Program-made: the position numbers and the translations under genes | The notes under the pieces: generated by a model | Seen by the model: only the letters and a program-made list of their open reading frames with translations | What the model was told of the DNA's origin: nothing | The model's database searches: none | Source of the DNA: a virus | IMG/VR virus record: IMGVR_UViG_3300020442_003398 | Span: 1-40,049 of that record | Length of the DNA: 40,049 bases | Strand: one strand, 5' to 3' | In this document: positions 7,362 through 16,210 of the stretch, piece after piece | How the letters are laid out: every line of letters begins with the position of its first letter | Position numbering within the stretch: position 1 is the stretch's first letter

Positions 7362-8678
7362 ATGAGTAAATTACTTAAAGAAGCTATTGCTGATGCGAAA
7401 GCAGTTCGTGAGACAGCTCTTGCCAATGCAAGACTTGCTCTTGAAGAAGCATTCGCACCACGTTTGCAAAGTATGCTTACCAAAAAACTCAAGGAAGAAG
7501 AACTTGATTTAGAAGACGAAGAATCAGAAGACGAAATTTCTGATGAAGTTGAAGAAGGTTCTTATTCTGAAGATGACGAGGAAGTAGAAGTTGCTGACGA
7601 AGAAGAATTAGGTGACGAAGAAGGTCTTGGCGATGAAGTTGCCGATGAAGAACCCGTTGCCGATGAAGAACCATCCACAGAAGATGAACTCGAAGCAGAA
7701 TTATCTGACGAAGAGGAAGACTTAGGTGGAGAGGGTGAAGAAGAATTGTCTCTTGATGATGAAGAAGAAGAAATTGAAGAAGATTCATTTGATTTGGACA
7801 CAATCATCAAAGAACTTGAGGATGAAATTGACAGTACTTTAGATGTAGATGATTCCGAAGAAATTGAAGAAAAGGCAGGATGTTATTCGGAAGAAGACGA
7901 AGAAGAATCTGTTGAAGAACAATCTGACTCATCAGAAATCGGAAAGAAAGAGAATCATGTGGATGTAGCAGATTGCAAAGATTGCGAAGACCCACAAGGA
8001 TCAAGTTTGACAGAAGATGAAGATTCAGATGAAGAAGATTCTGAAGAAGAAAGTCACGAAGTCGATGAAGAAATTGACTTAGAAATCGTTGAAGATAACG
8101 AAGAAGAGTCAGTTGCTGAAACAACCGAAGAACCCGTTGCCGAAGAAGAAACAATTGAGGAAGAGGACGAAGAAATCAACCTTGAAGAAATTCTTAAGGA
8201 ACTTGAAGACGAGTCTACAATTGAAGAAGATTCATCCGAACTTGCAGAACTTAGAGTAGCAAATGAAAAGCTTCAAAAAGAAAATGATGAATACCGCAAA
8301 GTTTATAAATTTTTGCGAGGTAAGTTAAATGAAGTAAATCTTCTTAATGCTAAATTGCTTTACACAAATAAGTTGTTTAAGGCACACGCATTAAATGAAG
8401 ATCAAAAGTTAAAAGTCGTAGAAAGTTTTGACCTTACGAAGAATGTTCGTGAAGCAAAACTCGTTTACGCAACACTTGGTGAGAGTTTTTCAACTCAGGC
8501 ATCCGAAGTTAAGGAAAAATCCAAACCCACTCCAAGAAAGGAAAAGGTAGAAAAAAATCCTTTAACTGAAGGAATTGCATCCAAGGCAATAAAATCAACA
8601 AAACCTTCCAAGAAGATTTTATCTGAAGGCAATGATCTTGCCGATAGATTTAAGAAACTTGCAGGTATAAAATCATAA
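7362..8678 (+). CDS. 22: Prohead scaffold (core) protein, T4 gp22-like
   Basis: The 438-aa protein forms the internal scaffold on which the capsid shell assembles and is expected to be degraded by the gp21-like protease. It lies directly before the capsid gene, as in T4. The N-terminal helix (residues 1-45) is followed by an extremely acidic region (about 45-300, dominated by E and D). After that comes a helical, Lys-richer segment with a coiled-coil heptad pattern (ELRVANEKLQKENDEYRKVYKFLRGKLNEVN) and a C-terminal NDLADRFKKLAGI tail of the type scaffolds use to contact the shell. T4 gp22 is 269 aa; the extra length is the acidic block. It contains one Cys near the middle and a CKDC pair. AAAGGATAA, 15 bases or so upstream, serves as ribosome binding site. 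Confidence 0.85.
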   Translation: MSKLLKEAIADAKAVRETALANARLALEEAFAPRLQSMLTKKLKEEELDLEDEESEDEISDEVEEGSYSEDDEEVEVADEEELGDEEGLGDEVADEEPVADEEPSTEDELEAELSDEEEDLGGEGEEELSLDDEEEEIEEDSFDLDTIIKELEDEIDSTLDVDDSEEIEEKAGCYSEEDEEESVEEQSDSSEIGKKENHVDVADCKDCEDPQGSSLTEDEDSDEEDSEEESHEVDEEIDLEIVEDNEEESVAETTEEPVAEEETIEEEDEEINLEEILKELEDESTIEEDSSELAELRVANEKLQKENDEYRKVYKFLRGKLNEVNLLNAKLLYTNKLFKAHALNEDQKLKVVESFDLTKNVREAKLVYATLGESFSTQASEVKEKSKPTPRKEKVEKNPLTEGIASKAIKSTKPSKKILSEGNDLADRFKKLAGIKS

Positions 8679-8707
8679 CAAATAAAATTCAAAAAGGATA
8701 ACTTAAA

Positions 8708-10126
8708 ATGAGTGAAATCAGTAAATTATTAAAAGAAAGTCACAATCCTCAAGAACGTCTTATGGCAGAAACCCGTGGTTTGGTAACAAAGTGGGAAAAA
8801 ACAGGACTTCTTGAAGGAATTTCGACAGATACAGAAAAGAGTGGTATGTCCATTCTTTTAGAAAACCAAGCAAAGCAGTTGATCGATGAAGCTTCACGTA
8901 CAGGTAGTAATGGAAGTGAAGAGTGGAGTGGAGTTGCACTTCCACTTGTTCGTCGTGTGTTTGCAGAAATCGCATCAAAGGAATTCGTTTCCGTTCAACC
9001 AATGAATCTTCCATCTGGATTGATTTTCTACTTAGACTTCAAGTATGGTTCAGACCAATCACTTCAAGGAAAAAATGGAAGTCTTTTTGGTGGATCTTCT
9101 GACGCAAAATTCGGAACAACCGACGAAGCAACAGGTGGTCTTTACGGAGACGGCCGTCATGGATATTCCTTAAACGATGTTAAAGTCTCTATTTCAAGTG
9201 GTGACTCAGTACCATCTGATGCCGATCTTGATGGTTTGCGAGCATTTAAGGTAGTTGGTGCAGATGATACAAAAGAAGCACTTACCGCTGACGGAAAAGC
9301 TCAACAAGACGGAACACTTCACTACCACAGAAAAACAACTGCTGGAGCAAGAGGTGACTTTGAAGCATCTGAAGATGCAACCGAAGGTGCTGTAACCGGA
9401 TCACAAGATGTCGGAATTCCTGAAGTTAACTTGGAACTCAAAAGTGAACCAATCGTTGCAAAGACACGTAAGTTGAAAGCAGTTTGGACACCTGAGTTGG
9501 CACAAGACTTAAACGCATACCATAGCATTGACGCAGAAGCAGAATTGACTTCTCTTCTTTCCGAGTACGTTTCAATGGAAATTGATTTGGAAATTCTTGA
9601 TATGCTTATCGTTAACGCACACGTTCAAGGTGGTACATTCGTTGCGAACGCAGAACTCAAGGGTGGTGAGACTCAAGGAACATTGTTCCAGAAGCTCGGC
9701 ACAAAGATTCAAAAGGTGAGTAACGAAATTCATCAGTTGACTCTTCGTGGTGGTGCAAACTTCTTGGTTTGTTCTCCACAAGTAGCAACCGTTCTTGAAA
9801 GTATTCCAGGATACGCAGCGGACACAGACGGAAATCAGTCTCAGTTCGCAATGGGTGTTTCCAAGGTTGGTGCATTGAACAATCGTTTCCAAGTCTACAA
9901 GAACCCATACATGACAAGTGGTGACGTTCTTATCGGATTCCGTGGAACAAACTTCCTCGAAACAGGTGCAGTTTATGCTCCGTACATTCCGTTGATCCAA
10001 ACTCCTTTGGTATACGATCCGGTCAACTTTACTCCACGTCGTGGTGTTATGACCCGTTATGCCAAGAAGATGGTTCGTCCAGAATTTTACGGAAAAATCA
10101 CTGTATCAGGTACAGAGGCTCTGTAA
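8708..10126 (+). CDS. 23: Major capsid protein, T4 gp23-like
   Basis: The 472-aa product builds the head shell. Similarity to T4 gp23 is clear at VQPMNLPSGLIFYLDFKYG (near residue 97), in the C-terminal block YAPYIPLIQTPLVYDPVNF, and in the ending with TRYAKKM. T4 gp23 loses 65 N-terminal residues to gp21. Here the equivalent cut is probably after Glu61 in QLIDE-ASRTG, since it is an (I/L)xE site and the residues after it align with the T4 mature N-terminus. The gene has more C-ending codons (AAC, TTC, CGT) than its neighbours, as expected for the most expressed protein. An AAAGGATAA ribosome binding site like that of the scaffold gene precedes it, and a strong terminator follows. No second, gp24-like vertex gene was found in the window. 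Confidence 0.96.
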   Translation: MSEISKLLKESHNPQERLMAETRGLVTKWEKTGLLEGISTDTEKSGMSILLENQAKQLIDEASRTGSNGSEEWSGVALPLVRRVFAEIASKEFVSVQPMNLPSGLIFYLDFKYGSDQSLQGKNGSLFGGSSDAKFGTTDEATGGLYGDGRHGYSLNDVKVSISSGDSVPSDADLDGLRAFKVVGADDTKEALTADGKAQQDGTLHYHRKTTAGARGDFEASEDATEGAVTGSQDVGIPEVNLELKSEPIVAKTRKLKAVWTPELAQDLNAYHSIDAEAELTSLLSEYVSMEIDLEILDMLIVNAHVQGGTFVANAELKGGETQGTLFQKLGTKIQKVSNEIHQLTLRGGANFLVCSPQVATVLESIPGYAADTDGNQSQFAMGVSKVGALNNRFQVYKNPYMTSGDVLIGFRGTNFLETGAVYAPYIPLIQTPLVYDPVNFTPRRGVMTRYAKKMVRPEFYGKITVSGTEAL

Positions 10127-10151
10127 TTCTAATTGGAATAACACAAAATTT

Positions 10152-10179
10152 AAGAGGGGTTCTTTTGAACCCCTCTTTT
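10152..10179 (+). terminator. Strong intrinsic terminator after capsid gene
   Basis: AAGAGGGGTTC pairs with GAACCCCTCTT (11 bp) around a TTTT loop, followed by a T-rich tail. It ends the scaffold-capsid transcript. The next promoter-like element begins about 30 bases downstream. Confidence 0.9.
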
Positions 10180-10206
10180 ATTTTATAACGATTAATGTGG
10201 TTAATG

Positions 10207-10216
10207 TATATTTATA
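10207..10216 (+). promoter_or_regulatory. Candidate late promoter before neck genes
   Basis: A perfect TATATTTATA between the capsid terminator and the gp13-like gene. It ends 3 bases before the ATG at 10220, with no room for a ribosome binding site, so a leaderless mRNA is expected if this is the -10 element. Confidence 0.55.
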
Positions 10217-10219
10217 GAC

Positions 10220-11584
10220 ATGGAAGAAGAGAACAACGAAGAGACGCAAAAACAAAGTGTAGAGTTGGAACGAGTTAGGTGGGACGGAACATTAAGTTCT
10301 CCTATTGGAAAAACTCCATTTGGTTTTTTTGATACGGATCAATCGTTTGTTGGGTTTGCACCAAGAGCAGCTGATTGGGCGGCAAAAAGACTTGGTTATC
10401 CAATTGTAGATGTTGAAATGATTGATGTACAATTTTATGCCTGTTTTGAAGAAGCTATTACTGAGTATAGTTCTCAAGTCAATCAATTTTCAATTAAACA
10501 AAATTTATATAGTTTAAAAGGAACAACAACAAGTGTAAATCTAACAACATCTGTAATGCAAACACAACCATTACCATTTTATTTAAAATTATCTGAAGCG
10601 TATGGTGCTGAAGTAGGAACTGGTGGTAATGTAGATTGGAGAAAAGCAAGTTTAGAAGTAAAAGCAGGAGTTCAAACTTACGACTTACAAGGATTATTCA
10701 ATCAATACTATATTTGTCCAAAAACTGGTGAAAAGAAAATAGAAAGAATTGAAGTAAAAAGAATATGGCATCATCCACCACCTGCACTAAATAAAATATA
10801 CGATCCAATGGCAAACTCCGGAATGTCATTTTCTAATTTATTAAATGAATTTAATTGGAACGGAATGTCTCCATTAGGAACTCAATTTTTACTTCGTCCT
10901 GTTAACGAAGATTTAATGCGTTTACAAGCAATTGAATTCAACGAGCAAGTAAGAAGAAGTGCATATGGATTTGAAGTAATAAATAACAAATTGACAATTC
11001 TTCCAGTACCACAAAAAGATTTTACTCTTTGGTTTGATTATGTGTATAAACGAGAAAGAGATATGGCAGCGGTACAAGGATATGTTGATGCGGATGAATT
11101 CAATACAATTCCCAAAACACAAACTCAGGTCGAAGAATCTACAACACAACAAGTAGTCGCATCTGAATCAACAAAAGGACTAGATGATGGAAGTTGTCAT
11201 ACGGGTAAAGACAAACCAAGTAATGGAAAGTGTGATTCAAGTGTTACTGATGTAAGTAATGCACCTTATGAATTTCACGACTTTAGCACAATTAATGATG
11301 TCGGAAAACGATGGATTATGAAATATTATTTATCATTGTGCAAAGAATTATTGGGTGCAATTCGTGCGAAGTATCAAAGTATTCCAATTCCTGGAGGAGA
11401 AACTTCTTTAGATGGATCAGAACTGCGAGCTGAAGCACAACAAGAAAAAGAGCAGTTGATCACAGAATTGCGAGAGGATTTGGAAGTAACAAGTCGTAGT
11501 ACAACAAGTGAACAACTCAATCAGGTTGCAGATAATTTACAAGAAAATTTAAGAAAAGTACCAAACTTTTTATACATAGGATAA
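10220..11584 (+). CDS. 13: Neck protein, T4 gp13-like
   Basis: The product is expected to sit below the portal and, with the gp14-like protein, close the filled head and bind the tail. Two blocks match T4 gp13: LGYPIVDVEMIDVQFYACFEEAITEY (residues about 53-80; T4 has LGAPIINVELTPDQIYDCI), and a C-terminal part with KRWIMKYYLSLCKELLGAIR and IPIPGGETSLDGSELRAEAQ (T4 has LPGGVTIDGQRLIEEA). At 454 aa it exceeds T4 gp13 (309 aa). The extra length is an N-terminal acidic extension and a Thr/Gln-rich insertion near 300-345. The ATG follows a TATATTTATA element by 3 bases with no Shine-Dalgarno sequence. The stop shares its last base with the next ATG. Confidence 0.88.
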   Translation: MEEENNEETQKQSVELERVRWDGTLSSPIGKTPFGFFDTDQSFVGFAPRAADWAAKRLGYPIVDVEMIDVQFYACFEEAITEYSSQVNQFSIKQNLYSLKGTTTSVNLTTSVMQTQPLPFYLKLSEAYGAEVGTGGNVDWRKASLEVKAGVQTYDLQGLFNQYYICPKTGEKKIERIEVKRIWHHPPPALNKIYDPMANSGMSFSNLLNEFNWNGMSPLGTQFLLRPVNEDLMRLQAIEFNEQVRRSAYGFEVINNKLTILPVPQKDFTLWFDYVYKRERDMAAVQGYVDADEFNTIPKTQTQVEESTTQQVVASESTKGLDDGSCHTGKDKPSNGKCDSSVTDVSNAPYEFHDFSTINDVGKRWIMKYYLSLCKELLGAIRAKYQSIPIPGGETSLDGSELRAEAQQEKEQLITELREDLEVTSRSTTSEQLNQVADNLQENLRKVPNFLYIG

Positions 11585-12051
11585 TGGAAAGATCAAAAGG
11601 GAGATACTATTCACGTAGAGATGTCCGTTTTATGAATAGTCTAAACGGAGAGTTAATGCTCAATATAATAGAGCAAATGGTAACGGTTTATAAGATTAAT
11701 CCGAACTCAACAGATTCTTCTGTCTACGGAGAAAGTATGAATAAAGTTTATTATCCTGGTGTAGAAATAAGTTGTTTGGTTGAATCCGATCCACAATCTA
11801 CGAGTTACGAAGGATTTGGTCCTGATGTAAAGAAAGGAACAATATTTAGATTTCACCAAAAATTATGTGAAACAAAAGAAATATATCCAGAGGTTGGTGA
11901 TATAGTTTTATGGGAAAATGCTTTCTTTGAAATTTCAAATATTGTAGAGAACCAATTCTTAGGAGGACAACCTGAAAAGAATTATAGTTTATTAAGCAAT
12001 GCCCATATGACAAGAAAAAGTAAATTAAATATTTTACCAAGGACACAATAA
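11584..12051 (+). CDS. 14: Neck protein, T4 gp14-like
   Basis: The 155-aa product should join the gp13-like ring at the head-tail neck. The best match to T4 gp14 is the C-terminal half: YPEVGDIVLWENAFFEISNI (T4 has [21 protein letters not shown]), followed by FLGGQ...YSLLSNAHMTRKSKLNI (T4 has YQLGQNAIRKITAGKF). The middle carries YPGVEISCLVESDPQSTSYEGFG, the counterpart of the T4 segment around GVECYYVPRE. It is shorter than T4 gp14 (256 aa) because the C-terminal tail is missing. It starts on the last base of the upstream TAA and ends just before the gp15-like gene, so gp13, gp14 and gp15 form one operon in T4 order. Confidence 0.8.
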   Translation: MERSKGRYYSRRDVRFMNSLNGELMLNIIEQMVTVYKINPNSTDSSVYGESMNKVYYPGVEISCLVESDPQSTSYEGFGPDVKKGTIFRFHQKLCETKEIYPEVGDIVLWENAFFEISNIVENQFLGGQPEKNYSLLSNAHMTRKSKLNILPRTQ

Positions 12052-12052
12052 T

Positions 12053-15000
12053 ATGGATTATGATAAAGTAAATAATCCGTTTATTACACTACGGAATCAT
12101 AAAACAGATAAAGAATTTACGGTTGATTTAAGTAAAGATGTACCGAATGTTGTAAATGATCCGAATATGTCTAATCTTAAAAAATCAAATCATGCTTTAT
12201 ATTCTGATAATCGTGCTGAAAAATTAAGATGGGGTGATGATGTAAAAACATTCGGTAATTATAGTATAACTTTAGTAGACATTGATAATATAATTTATGA
12301 GTATTTTACAAAAGTAATAAATCCAACTGTAACCGACACGAACAATACAAAAATAAGTGTACCTGTAAGACACGCATCACCCGAAAGATGGAGTGCAATT
12401 CAAAGTGATGGTAGATATAGAGATGATAAAGGTCAACTTCAAAGACCTGTCATAATATTCACACGAACAAGTGTTGCAAGAGACGAATCATTTGTAACAT
12501 TTAATAAGTACCTTTCAGTTCCAGTTGTCAAAAAATTTAGTAGCAAGAACGCATACGATAGAATAAGTTTACTTAACAATGCAGAACCACTGCATGAAAT
12601 ACACAATGTAACATTTCCGGATCATGTAGTATTAACTTACGATTTTAATATGAACACAGAGTATGTTCAACAAATGAATCAGTTAATTGAAACTATTAAT
12701 TTTGCAGAGAATGATTATTGGGGTGATCCTGCTAGATTTAAGTTTCGTGCATCAATTGACTCATTTACGAATTCCGTGGAAACACCATCGGATGATGACA
12801 GATCGGTAAGTTCAACATTTAGTGTTACCGTAAATGCTTATTTATTACCATTAGTATTTGATAACCAAACAAACATTAAAAGAGGTCTTAGTACACGGAA
12901 AGTGATTTGGGGAACTGAAGCACAAAGTGTGGTGGTTGATGAACTAGGAAAACCCGTTGCCCACACACAACAAGAACTATCAATAGATTTTAAAAAAAAA
13001 GATATAACGACAGAAAAAAGTTTGATTTTAAGTCGTAAAACTCAGAAAGTATATTTAAGAAGAAACGATGGTGAATCATTTGTTATAAGAATCTGGAGAG
13101 ATCAACCAACATATACAATAAATGTAGAAGGTCGTAATTTCATAGTAAACATTGAAGAACTTGAAAATAAAATAATATGGGATTTAGGTGTCTCTGAAAT
13201 AGAAGTTATACCAAATAGTCAATACGATATAGAGGTTGGTAGAGGTAATAAAATTCAACTAAGCACTTCAACTGCATTAGAAACTTTTTTAATAAAATTT
13301 TTACCATACGAACACCCGACCCCAACACCAGAAAAAACACCAACTCCAATTCCACCACAACCAACACCAACTCCTAAACCTCCAATTCCAACTAAAACAC
13401 CAACACCAACACCCGAGCAACCTACTCCAACTCCAGAGCAAATAATTCCAATCGAGACACCGACACCCGAGCAACCTACTCCAACTCCAGAGCAAATAAT
13501 TCCAACTGAGACCCCAACTCCAACTTGTGATCCACATAGTCACGATGAAACACCAACTCCTGATCAACCTACTCCAACTCCAGAACAAATAATTCCAATT
13601 GAGACACCAACTCCTACGTGTGGACCAGATCATCATGATGAAACACCTACATCAAGGGAAAAAAAAACACCGACTCCACTTGATACACCAACTCCAACAG
13701 AAACAATAACCGAAACAAAAACTAATATACCCACTTTAACTAAAACACCAACACCGACACAAACTGATACACCGACTCCAACGGATACACCAACACCGAC
13801 ACAAACTGATACACCAACACCATCTCAAACCGATACACCGACTCCAACAGATACACAAACTCCGACTCCAACGGATACACCGACTGATACACCAACTTCA
13901 ACTCAAACCGATACACCAACTGATACACCAACTTCAACTCAAACCGATACACCAACTGAAACTCCAACTGATACACAAACTTCAACAGATACACCGACTC
14001 AAACTCAGACACAAACCGAGACACCGACACCTGAATCAACTCCTACACCGACACCAATTCCACACTATGAATTAGAAACTTCATCCGACATAATAAATGA
14101 AGGAGATGCTTTAGTGGTTACTCTAAAGACAATTAATGTTCCGGTTGGGACCAGCGTGGGATATGCAATATCAAATCCAGACGATTTCGGTAAAACTTTT
14201 ACTGGTGAATTTATTGTATCTGATAATGGCAATACCTCCATTACATTTTCTCCAATAGAAGACTATAAAACAGAGGGTACGGAAACACTCATATTAGAAC
14301 TTATAAGTTCAAGTATAGGGGGTAACCAATGGCAAAATAATAGAATTTCAGTAGAGATAAGAGACACTTCAGTGCCACCTGTTTATGAACTTACATCATC
14401 TTCATTGGAAATAGAGGAAGGTTCTGAAGTTACAATAACATTAAGAACCGTAAATGTTCCGTCTGGAACAGATGTAAGTTATGTAGTTACAAATAGAGAT
14501 GACATTGGAATGCTAGATTTAGTTGGCAGTTTTACAGTTGGTGAAGATGGAACTGCATCAGTTTCGTTTGTACCAATAGAAGATTTTAAATTAGAAGGAA
14601 ACGAAACCTTTAAACTAGAATTGGCTGGTTCAAGCACTGGTAGAGACGAGTGGAAAAATGTAAGTATAGAGATTTTGATAATAGATTCTTCTGTACCAAC
14701 TCCAACTGATACACCAACTTCAACTCAAACCGATACTCCAACTGAAACTCCAACTGAAACTCCAACTGAAACTCCAACGGATACACCAACTGAAACTCCA
14801 ACGGATACACCAACTGAAACTCCAACTGAAACTCCAACGGATACACCAACTGAAACTCCAACGGATACACCAACTGAAACTCCAACTGAAACTCCAACGG
14901 ATACACCAACTGAAACTCCAACGGATACTCCAACTGAAACTCCAACTGAAACTCCAACGGATACACCGACTCCTAAGTCAACTCCTACACCGACACCAAT

Positions 15001-16210
15001 TCCACACTATGAATTAGAAACTTCATCCGACACAATAAACGAAGGAGATGCTTTGATCGTTACACTTAAGACAATTAATGTTCCGAGTGGAACTAGAGTA
15101 GGTTACGCAATGTCAAATCCAGACGATTTCGGTAAAACTTTTACTGGTGAATTTATTGTATCCGATAGTGGTAACACCTCTATTACATTCTCACCAATAG
15201 AAGATTATAAGACAGAGGGTACGGAAACACTTATATTAGAGCTCATAAGTTCAAGTGCAGGAGGTAATCAATGGCAAAATAATAGAATTTCTGTTGAGAT
15301 AAAAGATACATCAGTACCACCTATTTATGAACTCGTATCTTCGTCTTTAGAAGTAGACGAAGGTTCTGAAGTTACAATAACACTAAGAACCGTTAATGTT
15401 CCAACTGGAACAGATGTAAGTTATGTAGTTACAAATAGAGATGACCTTGGGGTGTCGGACTTAGTCGGTAGTTTTATAATTGGTGAGGATGGAACTGCAT
15501 CTGTAACATTTACACCAAAAGAAGATTTTAAGTCAGAGGGAAATGAAACCTTTAAATTAGAATTGGCAGGTTCGAGTACGGGTAGAAATGAATGGAAAAA
15601 TGTAAGCATAGAGATTTTGATAATAGATTCTTCAGTTCCAACACCCACTCCAACCGAGACACCAACTGAAACACCTACTCCAAAACAAACACCAACCCCA
15701 ACTCCAGAACAAACTCCCACACCAACTGAAACACCTACTCCAAAACAAACACCAACTCCAACCCCATTACCACAACCAGAAGAAACACCAACCCCAACTC
15801 CAGAGCAAACCCCCACACCAACAGAAACACAAACAGAAACACCAACCGAGACACCAACTGAGACACCAACTGAAACTCAGACTGAAACAATTACATCAGA
15901 ACCTTTGCAAGTAAAATTATATATAGTTTCAATTTCAAATGATTCAAACCCGTATACCTTAACGCAAGATGATTTAAACGGAGATTTAAATCCAACTATT
16001 ATTGAATATACGAGTGGTGATGAAATATCAACGGACCAACAATCAGTATTTTTAATATCAGATGAAGAATTGTGTTATAGTGCAGTTATTGAATTTTCTG
16101 ATTATGAAATAGAATCTTATACCTTGCCATTAATCGGACAGATGCAAGAAGAGTATTATTACAGTATACCATATAAAAGAATAAAACGCATCGAAATCAG
16201 TATTTGTTAA
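12053..16210 (+). CDS. 15: Tail terminator, T4 gp15-like, with Calx-beta/Pro-Thr extension
   Basis: Residues about 60-285 match T4 gp15, the ring that caps tube and sheath and joins the tail to the neck: KISVPVRHASPERWSAIQ, then VVLTYDFNMNTEYVQQMNQL, FKFRASIDSFTNSVETPSDD and SSTFSVTVNAYLLPLVFD, in T4 order. T4 gp15 is 272 aa; this protein is 1385 aa. A beta-rich segment (285-420) comes next. Pro-Thr linker 1 (about 422-670) leads to a pair of Calx-beta-like domains (671-882), each with EGD or EGS...TLRTVNVP, G-x-F and EGxET(L/F)xLEL. Linker 2 (883-984) and a near-copy of the domain pair (985-1195) follow, then linker 3 and a 100-residue C-terminal domain. Calx-beta domains usually bind calcium and occur in adhesins. 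Exposed collar fibres that help adsorption are inferred. Confidence 0.85.
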   Translation: MDYDKVNNPFITLRNHKTDKEFTVDLSKDVPNVVNDPNMSNLKKSNHALYSDNRAEKLRWGDDVKTFGNYSITLVDIDNIIYEYFTKVINPTVTDTNNTKISVPVRHASPERWSAIQSDGRYRDDKGQLQRPVIIFTRTSVARDESFVTFNKYLSVPVVKKFSSKNAYDRISLLNNAEPLHEIHNVTFPDHVVLTYDFNMNTEYVQQMNQLIETINFAENDYWGDPARFKFRASIDSFTNSVETPSDDDRSVSSTFSVTVNAYLLPLVFDNQTNIKRGLSTRKVIWGTEAQSVVVDELGKPVAHTQQELSIDFKKKDITTEKSLILSRKTQKVYLRRNDGESFVIRIWRDQPTYTINVEGRNFIVNIEELENKIIWDLGVSEIEVIPNSQYDIEVGRGNKIQLSTSTALETFLIKFLPYEHPTPTPEKTPTPIPPQPTPTPKPPIPTKTPTPTPEQPTPTPEQIIPIETPTPEQPTPTPEQIIPTETPTPTCDPHSHDETPTPDQPTPTPEQIIPIETPTPTCGPDHHDETPTSREKKTPTPLDTPTPTETITETKTNIPTLTKTPTPTQTDTPTPTDTPTPTQTDTPTPSQTDTPTPTDTQTPTPTDTPTDTPTSTQTDTPTDTPTSTQTDTPTETPTDTQTSTDTPTQTQTQTETPTPESTPTPTPIPHYELETSSDIINEGDALVVTLKTINVPVGTSVGYAISNPDDFGKTFTGEFIVSDNGNTSITFSPIEDYKTEGTETLILELISSSIGGNQWQNNRISVEIRDTSVPPVYELTSSSLEIEEGSEVTITLRTVNVPSGTDVSYVVTNRDDIGMLDLVGSFTVGEDGTASVSFVPIEDFKLEGNETFKLELAGSSTGRDEWKNVSIEILIIDSSVPTPTDTPTSTQTDTPTETPTETPTETPTDTPTETPTDTPTETPTETPTDTPTETPTDTPTETPTETPTDTPTETPTDTPTETPTETPTDTPTPKSTPTPTPIPHYELETSSDTINEGDALIVTLKTINVPSGTRVGYAMSNPDDFGKTFTGEFIVSDSGNTSITFSPIEDYKTEGTETLILELISSSAGGNQWQNNRISVEIKDTSVPPIYELVSSSLEVDEGSEVTITLRTVNVPTGTDVSYVVTNRDDLGVSDLVGSFIIGEDGTASVTFTPKEDFKSEGNETFKLELAGSSTGRNEWKNVSIEILIIDSSVPTPTPTETPTETPTPKQTPTPTPEQTPTPTETPTPKQTPTPTPLPQPEETPTPTPEQTPTPTETQTETPTETPTETPTETQTETITSEPLQVKLYIVSISNDSNPYTLTQDDLNGDLNPTIIEYTSGDEISTDQQSVFLISDEELCYSAVIEFSDYEIESYTLPLIGQMQEEYYYSIPYKRIKRIEISIC
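13316..14062 (+). repeat. Pro-Thr linker 1 with two Cys-His islands
   Basis: About 249 codons of TPTP, TPEQ, TDTPT and similar low-complexity repeats in the gp15-like gene. Two copies of PTPTC(D/G)PxxHDET interrupt it, bringing Cys and His residues together, and a short EQIIPxETPTP unit recurs three times. Confidence 0.85.
14063..14696 (+). repeat. Calx-beta-like domain pair, copy 1
   Basis: Encodes two adjacent domains of about 105 residues each (HYELETSSD... and YELTSSSLEI...). The pair recurs 942 bases further on (314 codons), starting at 15005, with most residues conserved but many silent base changes, so the duplication is not recent. Confidence 0.85.
14697..15004 (+). repeat. Pro-Thr linker 2 with a 60-bp minisatellite
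   Basis: Contains three consecutive 60-bp units: 14761-14820 and 14821-14880 are identical, and 14881-14940 differs at one base. A partial fourth unit follows. Each encodes a 20-residue block of alternating TPTE and TPTD. Near-identity at the DNA level points to recent expansion by recombination or slippage. Confidence 0.95.
15005..15636 (+). repeat. Calx-beta-like domain pair, copy 2
   Basis: Second copy of the domain pair at 14063-14696, with the same order of segments (INEGDALIVTLKTINVP, then EGSEVTITLRTVNVP). Differences are mainly silent or conservative, which indicates selection to keep both copies. Confidence 0.85.
15637..15900 (+). repeat. Pro-Thr linker 3
   Basis: About 88 codons of TPTE, TPKQ and TPTPEQ repeats linking the second Calx-beta pair to the C-terminal domain. 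TPKQTPTPTP occurs twice, at spacings that suggest local duplication. Confidence 0.85.

Noticed and set aside
7489-8154. Minus-strand open frames opposite the scaffold gene
   Set aside because: They mirror the GAA/GAT-rich acidic block and encode Leu/Ser-rich nonsense with no ribosome binding site.
13301-13636. Antisense open frame over the Pro-Thr linker, with similar ones at 13740-14039, 14610-14966 and 15421-15816
   Set aside because: They are produced by the low-complexity repeat of the gp15-like gene read in other frames and have no start signals of their own.
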